Source: Biscogniauxia marginata
Lineage: Eukaryota; Ascomycota; Sordariomycetes; Xylariales; Xylariaceae
Length of the DNA: 64,000 nucleotides
Assembly (NCBI GenBank): GCA_022695795.1
Contig: MU404097.1
Coordinates: 124,001 to 188,000, forward strand
Reading direction: 5' to 3'
Under the pieces are notes generated by a model. That model did no database searches. It was not told the origin of the DNA and saw only the letters and a program-made list of their open reading frames with translations. Positions 11,850 through 22,378 of the stretch are shown in pieces (positions within the stretch are counted from its first letter, which is position 1; every line of letters begins with the position of its first letter). A program made the translations under genes and the position numbers.

Positions 11850-12265
11850 TCAACACCATGAGCGGAGTCGGAGAAGGTGACGTGTTGGCCATGATAAGGG
11901 TGGATAATTCTGTTGAACCGTGATATTGTGCCAAGGATCGACTCCAACTCTCAGGCCGCGAGGACCATCTGGCTAGACCATTCTCATACTCGTCGGCGAC
12001 TCATCGCTCAACAGTCGTTAGTCGCGATATCTCGCTACCTGCGAAAAGGGGCTTTTCAGCGCTGATCTCAGTATCGGCTGGCGCCTTCTGGTGTGAATTG
12101 TATAGAGGCGTATCGAAATACTGCACAGAGCTTTGGTGCTTGGTTTCCAGCTGACGACACATCCTATATGTTATTCCGAGGAGGTGAGGAGGGTTGGTTA
12201 AGCATTCCGTAATGGAATCGTCCCTTTTGATGGGGCCCCACCCCCAACCCGAGGCGGGCCGGTGT

Positions 12266-12287
12266 TGGCCGGAATAGATTCCGGCCA
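12266..12287. promoter_or_regulatory. Inverted repeat TGGCCGGAAT-N2-ATTCCGGCCA
   Basis: Ten-base perfect arms around AG, about 600 bp upstream of the dioxygenase start. It contains CGG-N8-CCG and shares its core with the element at 11831. Two CACGTG hexamers follow within 25 bp (12291-12296 and 12306-12311). The 3' end of the Ser/Thr-rich gene is about 410 bp beyond, so the site could only control the dioxygenase among annotated genes. Confidence 0.4.
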
Positions 12288-12700
12288 CTGCACGTGAGCA
12301 ACCATCACGTGGGAGCAATGTAGAATCATGAGGGAGATAAAACCAGGTGCTTATATAATGGTATTGACTTATTTCTACCTATATTACAAGGTCCGCTTTA
12401 AGTTTCACAACATCGGTTCAATGTCACGATCCGAGGTAAGACAGAGATAAAGGGGCGAAACTGATATATTAGGACTTTTAGAAAAATAATTGAAATAAAT
12501 ATTTCTCTGTCGCCCCTCTAGTTCACTAACGCCTTCTCCATGCATATGAAAGATATCTGTCACAGCGAACCCCGCGCTGATCCCCCTGAACAAAACAAGA
12601 ATGAAAACCCCATAATCCCAAGCCTATCATCACTCATTTCCCTTCATTTTCTCGTATATGCTCGAAAATGCTCAACTCAGCCTCGTTGCTCGTGCCAACC

Positions 12701-14062
12701 CTAAATGTCTGAAGTCGTTGTTGATCCCGTGTCGCTGAGCACGCCCGCAGACGAAGCGCTGTAAGCCACCGAACTAGGAACGGTGGTGATATACGTCAAC
12801 GAGTTCCGAAGCTTGAGGAGCCCTCTTCTCGTGCTGTTGCTTCTGAAAGTAGTCGTGGCTGCACTAGGCACTGAGTACCTTGATGGCAAAGTCGTCGGAC
12901 GAAACGAGTTGGCGTTGGTAGAATTCACGCGGACGCTTCTCGTAACGGGTATTCCAACTCTTGTATGCGTAAACCGAGGCATTGTGTTTGGGTTGTTCAG
13001 ATTATCTACTGTCGTCATTGATCCCACTGCCGAAGAACTGGTCTCGTCAAGACATCCCGAGACAGTGGTAGTTACATGAACAGCAGCCGTCGACCTCGAT
13101 GAGGTTGGAAACGTGCCGGTCCTTGTCTCGGGTTCGCTCTCTGGTGTAAAGGACCGGGTCGCCATCACGGAAGTTGCCAGAGTTGTGACCCATTGCGTGA
13201 TTGTATATGTATTCTTAGGCGGCGTAAGGGTGGTACTCCAAGACCTAGTCATGGGCCGGGTACGCGTAGTAGATTCCGAGGCCGTTGATCTCGAGTGTAT
13301 CATCGCAGATGTGGCTTGCGACGAAGTAAAAATTGGTCTTGACGGACTGGTAGACTTGTATATCGTAGATATCGTGTTCACCGTGGGCGCAGTCACCCTG
13401 ATAATGCTCCTACTCGTCACGGTCGTGGTAGAGGTAATCTCTGCCCCATCTGTGACTGGGGTTGGCGGGAAGAAGGAGAACACAGTGGTATAAGAGCTCA
13501 TCGATATCGACCCGTTAACTGTGATAGGTTTGACCGTCAGAGTAGTAGTTGGGCTCGGCAACCACGCAGAAGAGGATGTGTCCTGAGCGTCAGGCTTGGT
13601 AGTAGTGTCGAAAAAGACCCATCCTGTAGTTATACTGTCACCGTTTGCTGTAGCTGTAGATGTGCCGATTCCGGTTTCTAGCACCGATAGTCTCATTTCC
13701 ATACTATTTATGGATTGTAGAAGATCCATCATGTATTCAACAGCTTGGTATGTCGCATTATTTAAGTTGTCCCTAACCCGCGAGAACTCATCACTCGCAT
13801 CTTCGGTCTCTTCGTCGTTGGTATCCGTCACCCCGTTCCCTAACCAAGGAGGACCGTGGTGAAACCATTGCGGTTGTGGCATATCTACCGCTCATATTGG
13901 CTGCGCTCGCGGACCTATATAAGTCGACGTAGCGGTCGTACTTGCTGATTCCGAGTCTACCAGGGAGCATTCACCGCGGAACTGATGGCACCCATGACCT
14001 AAACTAGGAGAAGAGTACGAAAGGATGAGATAGAAATGAATGAAGTTCGAAAGGACCTTCAT
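12701..14062 (-). CDS. Secreted or cell-surface Ser/Thr-rich protein
   Basis: Function not recognised. Two exons, 13942-14062 and 12701-13884, join across a 57-nt intron (13885-13941, GTACGA...GGTAG) to give 434 residues. Exon 1 starts with MKVLSNFIHFYLILSYSS, a plausible signal peptide, followed by a short Cys-containing stretch. After about 75 residues comes a predicted amphipathic helix (SRVRDNLNNATYQAVEYMMD). The remaining roughly 300 residues are dominated by Ser, Thr, Pro and Val, typical of heavily O-mannosylated wall or adhesion proteins. There is no C-terminal hydrophobic tail for a GPI anchor, though a missed 3' exon is possible. The intron keeps the reading frame and contains the only stop between the parts (TGA at 13892-13894). 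Without splicing, the two halves would be separate frames. Confidence 0.6.
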
Positions 14063-16509
14063 GGTAATTAAAAGCATACGATTTAAATGAAAACTGCTTT
14101 GACGTTTTGAATGGTACAAGCCAAAATATGAAAAGATCAAATATCAACGAAGTTCTAGGAAAAGAAGTACTATCACTGAAGACATCAATACCCGTAATAC
14201 CTACTCAGATGGCAAGCTCACGAGATCATGATAGCCTGTGGCATCTTTGTCCAGGGTCATGCTTTACTCGTAGAGAACAGTTGGTTCGAAATGAGATCTG
14301 AAAGAAACCGGTCGTTCTCGGACTACCAACACGAGTATTCCTGACCAACACAATCGGTTATGTGTTCCTTCAAAGTATCAGGTTGCTTTCATTGTTGGGG
14401 GATGTTTAGCGGCCTCAGCGCAGATGGTACTGTACTACTAGCATCTCTAAAACCCCGACCGACCACACCGGCTTTGGTGTTCGAATCTGCGTAGTGCTAG
14501 GACTGTGGTTGCGGGATCGATAGAAAGATACAACTGCAGTCTCCATCCCGGTAAAATCGGCAAAATGCTGCGATAACCCAGGCCTGGCATAGACAGCATC
14601 TGATACTCGACATGAATTGCGTAGACCAGCAACTCGAAGGTTGTTTTACCCTGGCAAAGGTGTTAAGGAACGAAACGACTATGTACGGTGCTAGGTATAT
14701 GTAGGTACGTAGGTAGATGGATAGATTAGGTGGATAGGCGGGAAGGTCGATCAATCTTTTTGGATCTCTCCGACGAGGGTTCCAGACATTTGATCCTTTA
14801 ACCTTTCTGACCGTCCAGAAGTGAGAAGCACGAGGTAGAATGGTTTGCCGGTGTGCGAAAATGTCACGGTAGGTACTGTAGGCATGCAGCTAGCTGACAG
14901 ACAGATGATTATTTGGGTTTGTTGGCTGATCGTGTGGACTTGCGCAAGCCTAATTTAATTGCTCTGTCCTCAATCTTGGCTGGTCTCGTCTTCCCTCAAT
15001 TCCGGACACCCCATCAAGAAAATCGAGCTAGAGAGGTTTGGGGGGCGTGTTGTCCCCCGAGATGATTGAAAGCCTGTCTCCATTTTACTGCAAAAAAAAT
15101 GTAGAATAAAAAAATGCATTGCCGGAAGATGGGCGGCGACAATGCATCGCCCCGATATTGGCAGATAGTGATGACATGGGCAACTGTAACTATTCGTGAG
15201 CGCTGCTAACCTTGTATTTAGTAATGGATCCTCTAGCAGGGCATGATGTGATGCATCGGCTAGGGGTGTGAGAATTTGAGATATGGACCCGGGCTTATGA
15301 TCATCAGCTACATTACTAGCTTTGGCTCATGATACCTGTTGGTTGTGTTCCGTCCAATCTCATTTACGCGTGACTGAGGAAGGGAGGTCGACCAAGACGA
15401 TGGCGCTCACGTAAATGACGGGCGCATATTCGCATTCCTTCGCCTTCGGTCTGCTACAAGTGGTGGAACAGTGACAGTGTTGAAAAAAAGAAAAGATGCA
15501 GTGGGATTGTCACCGGTTATAGCTGCTCGGTAAGCAGAGAAGACGGATGGGATGAATCGGGGTTTTTTTTCCTCTTGCGTTGCGAGACAAGACAAAGCCG
15601 GGGGGAATAGATATTGGGTGGAGAGGGGGAGGATGTCGGCGACATAGTGTAGAATGTTCCTCGCGCGCTTGGGGGAAGTCCGCAAACGGTAAAGTGTCGA
15701 TGGTGGCAGTAACCGCGTCAGGGAAGTCCGGCAGGGATCTGAGGCCCAAGACAGGCGGTACGTACCTGGTCACGTGCGCTGCGTGGCATTCTGACCAAAC
15801 AGAGCAGCCACGCAGGCTGGTCGGGCTGGCAGGCTAAGCCTCTTCGGGCGGCCGCCCAGACCTGGCAGTAAAATGCAGGGGAGGACGGTCATAGTCACAC
15901 ATTCAACACACGCACCACTCTTTTTTCGCGAAGGCGACGGAGACAGCCTGGCTGGCTCTGGCTCCTCACAATTTTCCTTCAGCAGCCCAAAAAGCATGAG
16001 CGAGCATCCCGTTTATTGTGCGCTGCGGCCAAAACGAGTGAAAATGAGACCAAAGCCCCAAACTTTTAACCAAAGGGCAACAATGGCTCCCCCCATAATA
16101 AATCATTCCTCCCTCCATCCCAGTCCATCATCACCACCATCACCATCTATCCTCATCTCCTGCTAGTTTCAATTCCAGCATCATCAAGTCCCCCATCCGT
16201 CGCCTCCCTCGTCGGTGCGCTGCCGGATCCAGCATCAACCGCCGCACACCAGCGCCGCACCGCCCAGCTGCCTATCGCCGACGCAGCAGCGCAACCCCCT
16301 TACGCTTGATTAGATTTCGGATCTGGTGGATCGTCCTCACACTCTGTCACCTTGACTAAGTACGCTACATATAAAGTCTAGCATCCCACCAACCGATCCG
16401 ACTTTGCAATCAAAAAAAATCTCACTTCCCGACCTTCCCACCCCCTTCCACCCACAACGCCATCCCCATCATCGTCACATTTGACAGAAGCAGCACCACG
16501 CATCGCATC
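14063..16509. other. Intergenic; probable promoter and leader of ies4
   Basis: About 2.4 kb between divergent genes. Frames at 15407-15997 and 15873-16166 look non-coding. The last 400 bases are C/T-rich with many CATC and CCATC runs, as expected for a fungal 5' leader just before the ATG at 16510. No RNA gene was found. Confidence 0.55.
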
Positions 16510-17490
16510 ATGCCCGCCCCCAGCAAGGCTTCTGCTTCCACGAAGGAGAAGGACCGCCGAAAGTCGACGACCGCGGCGACGGCAGCGGCGAAGAACTCGG
16601 TCGTTGTTACGCTGCGATTGTCGCCCGATAGATTACGCGGGCTCATCGACCCGTCATCTATCAAGGAAGAGTCGCCCGTGAAGGAGTCTCCTGCCACGTC
16701 GACAACCCTCCCGAACGAGGCTGCTGCAGTCGCATCGAATGGTGACAATGCTTCCCCGTCGACACCGGGCACGCCTGCTCCCAGCGGCACGCCCTCACAA
16801 GTGCCGATGGGCCCTCCGTCCGAGGCTCCCAAGAAGAAAGGCGTAAAGCGAAGCGCCGCTGCTGCAAATGGCAACGATCCATCGGCCAAGGTCAGAGGCA
16901 AGCCAGGGCCGAAGAAAAAGCCCAGACTGTAAGTATTCTTTACTGTCGTCGTCGCTCTCCTCTGTATATTCGAGGGTGTCATGTTGTATGGGGACTCGGG
17001 GCCCCCGTCTTTCGGACCCTCCCTGCCACTTCTTCCCACACCCTTCTATGCGATCGAGGTTTTTCGTAACATTATGCTAACGATATCTAGGGACGACGGC
17101 ACAATTGACCCCAATGGACGACCCAACGGAGGGTCATACCACAAGCTCGGGCCGAAAGCGAACCAAGGCGCTATCAATGCCGGGCTCCGGGCGCTCGATC
17201 GATCAGGTGCACCTTGCCGCAAGTGGTCCAGAGGTGGCTTTAGGGTCAAGAGTTTCACGGGCGTGGTCTGGGAGGTGTCCCGCTGGACCGCACCCCCCAA
17301 GCCGAAGCCCGAAGCCGCCTCGACAGAAGAGTCGGCCGTGTCTGCCGAGGGCAGCAACAAGGAAAACAAGGAAGGAAGTCAGATGAAGAGCGAGAACAGC
17401 AATAGCAACATTGAGGGTGAGCAACGCAGCGTGCCACCGAGCGTCCACGCCAGCTCACCGGCTCCTATGGCGATTGCTGCTACCTCGTAA
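16510..17490 (+). CDS. ies4: INO80 chromatin-remodelling complex subunit Ies4
   Basis: Fungal-specific small subunit (DUF1711 family) of the INO80 nucleosome remodeller, nuclear. Exons 16510-16928 and 17091-17490, joined across a 162-nt intron with GTAAGT donor and TGCTAAC branch site, encode 272 residues. The N-terminal half is low-complexity (Ala, Ser, Pro) with a VTLRLSPDRLRGLIDPSS element and a basic KPGPKKKPRL tract at the splice junction, suitable as a nuclear signal. The diagnostic block is in exon 2: HKLGPKANQGAINAGLRAL followed by CRKWSRGGFRVKSFTGVVWE. The acidic, Ser/Asn-rich tail is not conserved. The start is the first Met of the frame, after a pyrimidine-rich leader. Identity rests on the exon-2 block. 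Confidence 0.88.
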
Positions 17491-19879
17491 ACTACTACAT
17501 TTCATGTCACAAAACTACATTGCACCAATGGTTCTCATCGCGATAGGCCTGTTCGCGTTCCTTTGTTCTATGGGAGGTTATGAGGAGTTAAATGGTGGAC
17601 GAAAAAAAGCATGGCGTTCGGGTCCCTGTCCACAATACGATCAGAAGTCGAGTATAACTACTGTTGGGTTTCACTGTTGGTGCGCGGAGCATTAGGTTCG
17701 GAGGGCGTCTTTGATCAAGTCGAGGTGGCGGGTTCGCAGCTGCATTAGCATGAGTCAAGGGATACATGACGGGACAGGATTGTACAATACAGGTTATTTG
17801 CGTCGTGACACTTGACCCGGAATATAGATGGTTGATTTGACAAGCGCATTGCTCTTCCTAGGTTATCATGTTGGCTTACTCGTCTATTGTCTCAACATAT
17901 GCTACATTCTTTGACTTCGCAGTAGGCTGATCACAATGTCAAGGTAAGTTGAGCATAATATCTACTGCGTATCTGACTGTTGCATCCTTGGCCTTTCCCG
18001 CTCCAAGGATGCCTCCCTAGCTAGCCCTCTCGCTCTATCAGGTTTTTCTAGCTTACAGTGGCTGATGTCTAACATACTAGGCACTTCTAGTCACTGATGG
18101 AATTTGTCAGATGCGGATTGAGGCTATGCGCAGTTTCAATGAACAGAGCCAGATGCAGCAATGCCAGATCATACAAAGACCGTGTAATCGTCGCAATAGC
18201 TGTTTTACTAGGCGTGGTATAATAAAATGAGCTAAGAGAACAGGTTTTGCATGAGCATAATTCATCACTTAGGTATGGTTCTGAAACATCGTAGCAAGCG
18301 TCGGTCGGGTGGTGGTATGGTTCTTTTTCAGCAGACAAGGAGGACTCGTCACTTGTTGTTCAAAGGTTCTCGAGATGCAGTGTTTGGCATATGAAGACTA
18401 AGCCGGAAGCGGTCAAATTGGCACGCATTAAACCCACCCCCTCCGTCTCCAGTCTAACCCCTCCGCATACGTACAATTGAGTGGCTGGTAGGTAAAGTTC
18501 CATCATAGAATACACGCGCAAGCCAGTCAAGGTGTTACGCATGTCACCACTTATAATACTTACTACATACGTACATAGTAGTTGGTTTATGTGGTAAGTC
18601 ATGTATTGAAATAAGAATACGAGGGAGAGAATATGCGCACTTAGGTGCTTCCATTATTACTTCATCTATCGGTAAAGCAGATTTATGCTCTTACTACTTT
18701 GAAGGTACCTACCTCCTAACGTTCTCGATTACCTCATACCTCAGTGTCAGGCGTGAGGCGCGAGAAGACCATTAGGTTATATTTAAGATGTACCTACCTA
18801 CCGACCTAGCGTCGGACTAGGTACTTAAGGCAGTAGCAGGTACCTTGTATGCATGCGTATAGGCAATGCACGCCACATCTCACGGTTTCTGTACCTACCT
18901 TCTTATGACTGATTGTCGTAAAGGGGTTGTAGGAACTCATTGCTTGCTATACTTTTATATAGGTATCTTTCAGGAATACGTGGTTGAAACGGGTGTCTAG
19001 GTAAGCTCAGTGAATGAAAACTAAGTAAGTAAATTACTTACATCTAACGAGTTTGCAGTACCTATTTCAATGTAATATCTCTGCGTTTACATTCAATTTC
19101 TTAGATGAGGTAGATACATGAGGTATGGAAAAGAGGTAGTAAATGGAAAGTACCTAATGGATGGCGTAGTTGAACCCAAATCGAGGAGCCACAGAGGTCT
19201 TGATTACGGGACCCATACGTATAGCATGTACATACGTAACCGGTATGTAGGTAGGTAGGTACCTAAAGTAGATATGGTACGTGTCTCAGGTACCTCCCAG
19301 ATTGATTAATTGGCGGGTTAATATCAGCGATAACTAAAGTCGGCCCTCGTGATTCACCCCTGCTAACAGGACATCCTTTTGACTTTTAGCATCGTAGCTG
19401 CTACATTCTCCGCAACCGCCCTATCACTCGACATCACGTATCTCACCACATACTTACTTGTTGGTTTTACTACCGCCTCCAACACATTACCACATCCCAC
19501 ACTGACGCCCTGGTTGATTGATGCCCATCCCGCCGTTGACATCTTGGGCGGACGAGCTTCTTCTATTGTACCCCTGACCATAATCGTAGTTACTTGGTCA
19601 TGATACCTTGCTAGGCCACGTTAAGCCGGTCTTGAGCATCTCCCTGGCCCAAGCTGGTTTCCACCACCAAGAACATCTCTATCCACGACCAATTACCATC
19701 TTTACAGCCGGCATCCTCGAGAATTTCCCTCGCGTTCGGGCGTCAAGCTCGCCGGCAAATAGTGGCCTCAGAACCGGACACGCCGCATTCCCTCGAACAA
19801 ACCCGCTCCCGAGCACATCTGGCGGGTCCCCCCCCAACGCTTCATGCCCGGTCACGGGTCAACGTGAACTGAATTAGAT
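17491..19879. other. Intergenic, rich in ACCT/AGGT repeats
   Basis: About 2.4 kb upstream of the Vid30-like gene. Short runs of TACCTACC and GTAGGTACCT are dense between about 18640 and 19280 in both orientations. Several frames (18087-18602, 19379-19603, 19608-19877) lack family features; the last is probably 5' leader. Confidence 0.55.
18640..19280. repeat. Dispersed (ACCT)n / (AGGT)n microsatellite field
   Basis: Imperfect tetranucleotide repeats based on ACCT and its complement recur, for example around 18795-18830 and 19245-19265. The same motif appears elsewhere in the window (about 24560, 25490, 26590, 26735, 28975, 44885-45035), so it is a general intergenic feature here. Confidence 0.7.
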
Positions 19880-22378
19880 ATGACGAATCCTTTCCACTAT
19901 GGCCCGTCTGGCTACAACCCAGATGTAACATTTACTTCCTTCCTGCCTCGCATCCGGTCGTCGTACGCCTCCGTTGTATCCGGGTCTAACCCCAATCTCG
20001 CATCTTCGACCCAATCGCCACTCAACCGCCTTTCTTACCTCCTCAACCCCACCAACGATCCCGCCTCCGACCTCTACTCAACCCACCCTTCTTCGCGCAC
20101 CCACAGCATGGACGCGGACAACAACAACACCGAAAACTCGTTAGACGTAGGTGCCGCCTACCTAGGAACACGGGCCCCGCAGCTGCCACCGTTTTCGAGG
20201 GCTTTCGAGATGTTCATGAAGCATGGGCCTTCCGACGGCGGCTGGCCGAATATGCGTGCGAACAACGGCTTCTTTACGCCATCATACCTTCGAGGGTCTA
20301 CCTACATACAAAAGCTGGAAGAGGCATATCGGGTAAAAGAGTCGCTGAAAGAGGGCCAACAACCGCCAGGCGTTGGGCTGCAGAGTATGGGATCCACCGC
20401 CTCGCTAGCCAGCAAGACGCCGACGTCACATCTAGGAATGACGTACGATTTGATCGAGCGGGCCCCGACTTTCGAGGATAACGACACCGTACCTCCTCTA
20501 CCGACAAGATGGAACAGTGATGACAAATACGGCGCGTTAGAAGTCTCTGCTGATGGGCTAGAAGTCAAGTATCAGCCAACCGTTCGGAATTCGAGGGAAC
20601 AGGAACATGAGGTTTGCGGGATCCGCGCGGACCACCCGATGCCCTCGCAAGCTGGTGTCTACTATTTTGAGGTAACCCTCATGTCTAGAAGACGAGACGA
20701 GTACGTTAGGGCCGGCTAGTTTGCGAGATCCAAAGCCAATATCTAACCTGCGAGTACAGGACTACCGTGTGTATCGGCTTCCTAACGAAGGGCGTATCCC
20801 TGTCCAGACCACCAGGCTGGGAGCCTGATTCATACGGCTACCATGGTGATGATGGTGACGTGTACTCTGGGGGGAACGTTGGCAAGAGATACAAGGACAC
20901 TTTTGGCCCTGGAGATACCATTGGATGTGGCATCAACTTTCGAACCGGCTCCGTATTCTTCACTAAGAACGCGAACGGTTTAGGTGTGTATCCCCAAATC
21001 TAGCCATAGCCTCTTTTCTTATAGGCCGTTAACCACATCAACCGTGCGCTAATCACTGTGGTAGGGATTGCATTTCGAGACGTCAAGGGAAAGCTCTACC
21101 CGGCTGTCGGTGTGAAGAAACCGGGCGAGCATGTTCGTGTGAACTTTGGCCAGACACCATTCATTTTCAACATTGAGAACTATATGAACGTATGTGTTTC
21201 TAAGCAACGCTTATTAAAGAAATTTACTATACCCATTGCAAGTAGCAATTATGCAAAATAAGATCATAACAAACTAACATATCAACAGAATGAGCAAGAA
21301 ATCATCAGGAACGCCATCGCTAAGACAAGGTGAGGTTCGCATGAGCCCTTACTAGACTTGAAACTAATAACCACAGTATTGAGAGACTGGTATCACCACC
21401 TATGGATGAGACGGAGCTTATCCAACAACTCGTATGCAAAAAACAACGCAATTATTATAGCACTTCTTTACTAACCTTTAAATGTCAGGTCTTACAATTC
21501 TTACAACACGACGGCTACGTCGAGACTGCACGGGCATTTGCCGAGGAAATTCAGGCCGAGAAACAATCTCTAAGAATTGACTCCGGTGTTCCCGTAACGG
21601 GAATCAACATTAAGGATGATGAGGATGCCCATCGTAGGCAACGTACGTTATTACCTCCGTCTCGTCTTTCAACTGCTAACCCGAGTAGGCATCAGGAGAG
21701 CTATCCTAGAAGGGGATATTGACAAGGCCTTAAAATACACCAACGCATATTATCCGCACGTATTAGAAGACAACAGCCACGTCTACTTCAAGTTAAAATG
21801 CCGGAAGTTTATCGAGATGGTGCGAAAATCCGCCGAACAAAGCACCGGTGCTAGCAAGAAGAGCAATGGCCATTCCTTTGACGACATTCCTAATGAGATG
21901 GACGTTGATGAGAATGGCTTCTCAGACAAGATGGAAGAAGACGGAATAGACTCACAAACGGACGGCGGGAGCTTACTTGCAGAAACAATCCAGTACGGAC
22001 AGGCTTTACAAGCTGAATTCAAAGACGACCCGAGACGAGAGATTGGGAAAGCACTGAGCGATGTTTTTGCCCTCCTAGCATACCCCAACCCTCTCCAGGT
22101 CAAGGAGATTGCGCCTCTGCTAGACCGTAAGGGTAGAGTAGCGGTTGCTGAGGAGTTGAACTCAGCAATTCTCTGTAAGGCCAGACTGCTTAACACCATT
22201 CTTGTTGCGTCACTGACCCTTTTTAGCCTCCCTAGGGAAATCGTCGCGCTCGGCATTAGAGAATCTCTATGGTCAAACAAGTGTCTTGCTCGATTATCTT
22301 CGTGAGGATGGCGGACCTGGGGCGTTTGTTACTATTCAGTCTGTCATCGACAAGATACCTAAATCCCAGCCATTCTAG
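19880..22378 (+). CDS. Vid30/RanBPM-type GID (CTLH) ubiquitin ligase subunit
   Basis: Scaffold subunit of the GID/CTLH E3 complex, which in yeast degrades gluconeogenic enzymes when glucose returns. Eight exons: 19880-20700, 20760-20983, 21065-21189, 21289-21329, 21377-21431, 21489-21642, 21689-22174 and 22227-22378; 685 residues. Domain order matches the family: a disordered Ser/Thr-rich N-terminus; a SPRY domain at about 215-390 (VYYFEVTLMS, CIGFLTKGV, GINFRTGSVFFTKN); LisH near 415-445 (LIQQLVLQFLQHDGYVETAR); and CTLH plus CRA from about 470 to the end (RRAILEGDIDKALKYTNAYYP). An acidic insert (MDVDENGFSDKMEEDG) sits within CTLH/CRA. Exons 4 and 5 are short (41 and 55 nt). All junctions restore frame and family sequence. 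Confidence 0.94.

Larger units (their letters stand above)
11667..12700. other. Upstream/intergenic region of the dioxygenase gene
   Basis: About 1 kb with no convincing gene; frames at 12001-12318 and 12405-12593 resemble nothing. It carries two related palindromes (11831-11849 and 12266-12287) and three CACGTG hexamers (11744, 12291, 12306), annotated separately. Confidence 0.6.

Noticed and set aside
12001..12318. 105-codon minus-strand frame upstream of the dioxygenase
   Set aside because: It overlaps the palindrome/E-box region, has no recognisable domain, and no splice path into the dioxygenase frame.
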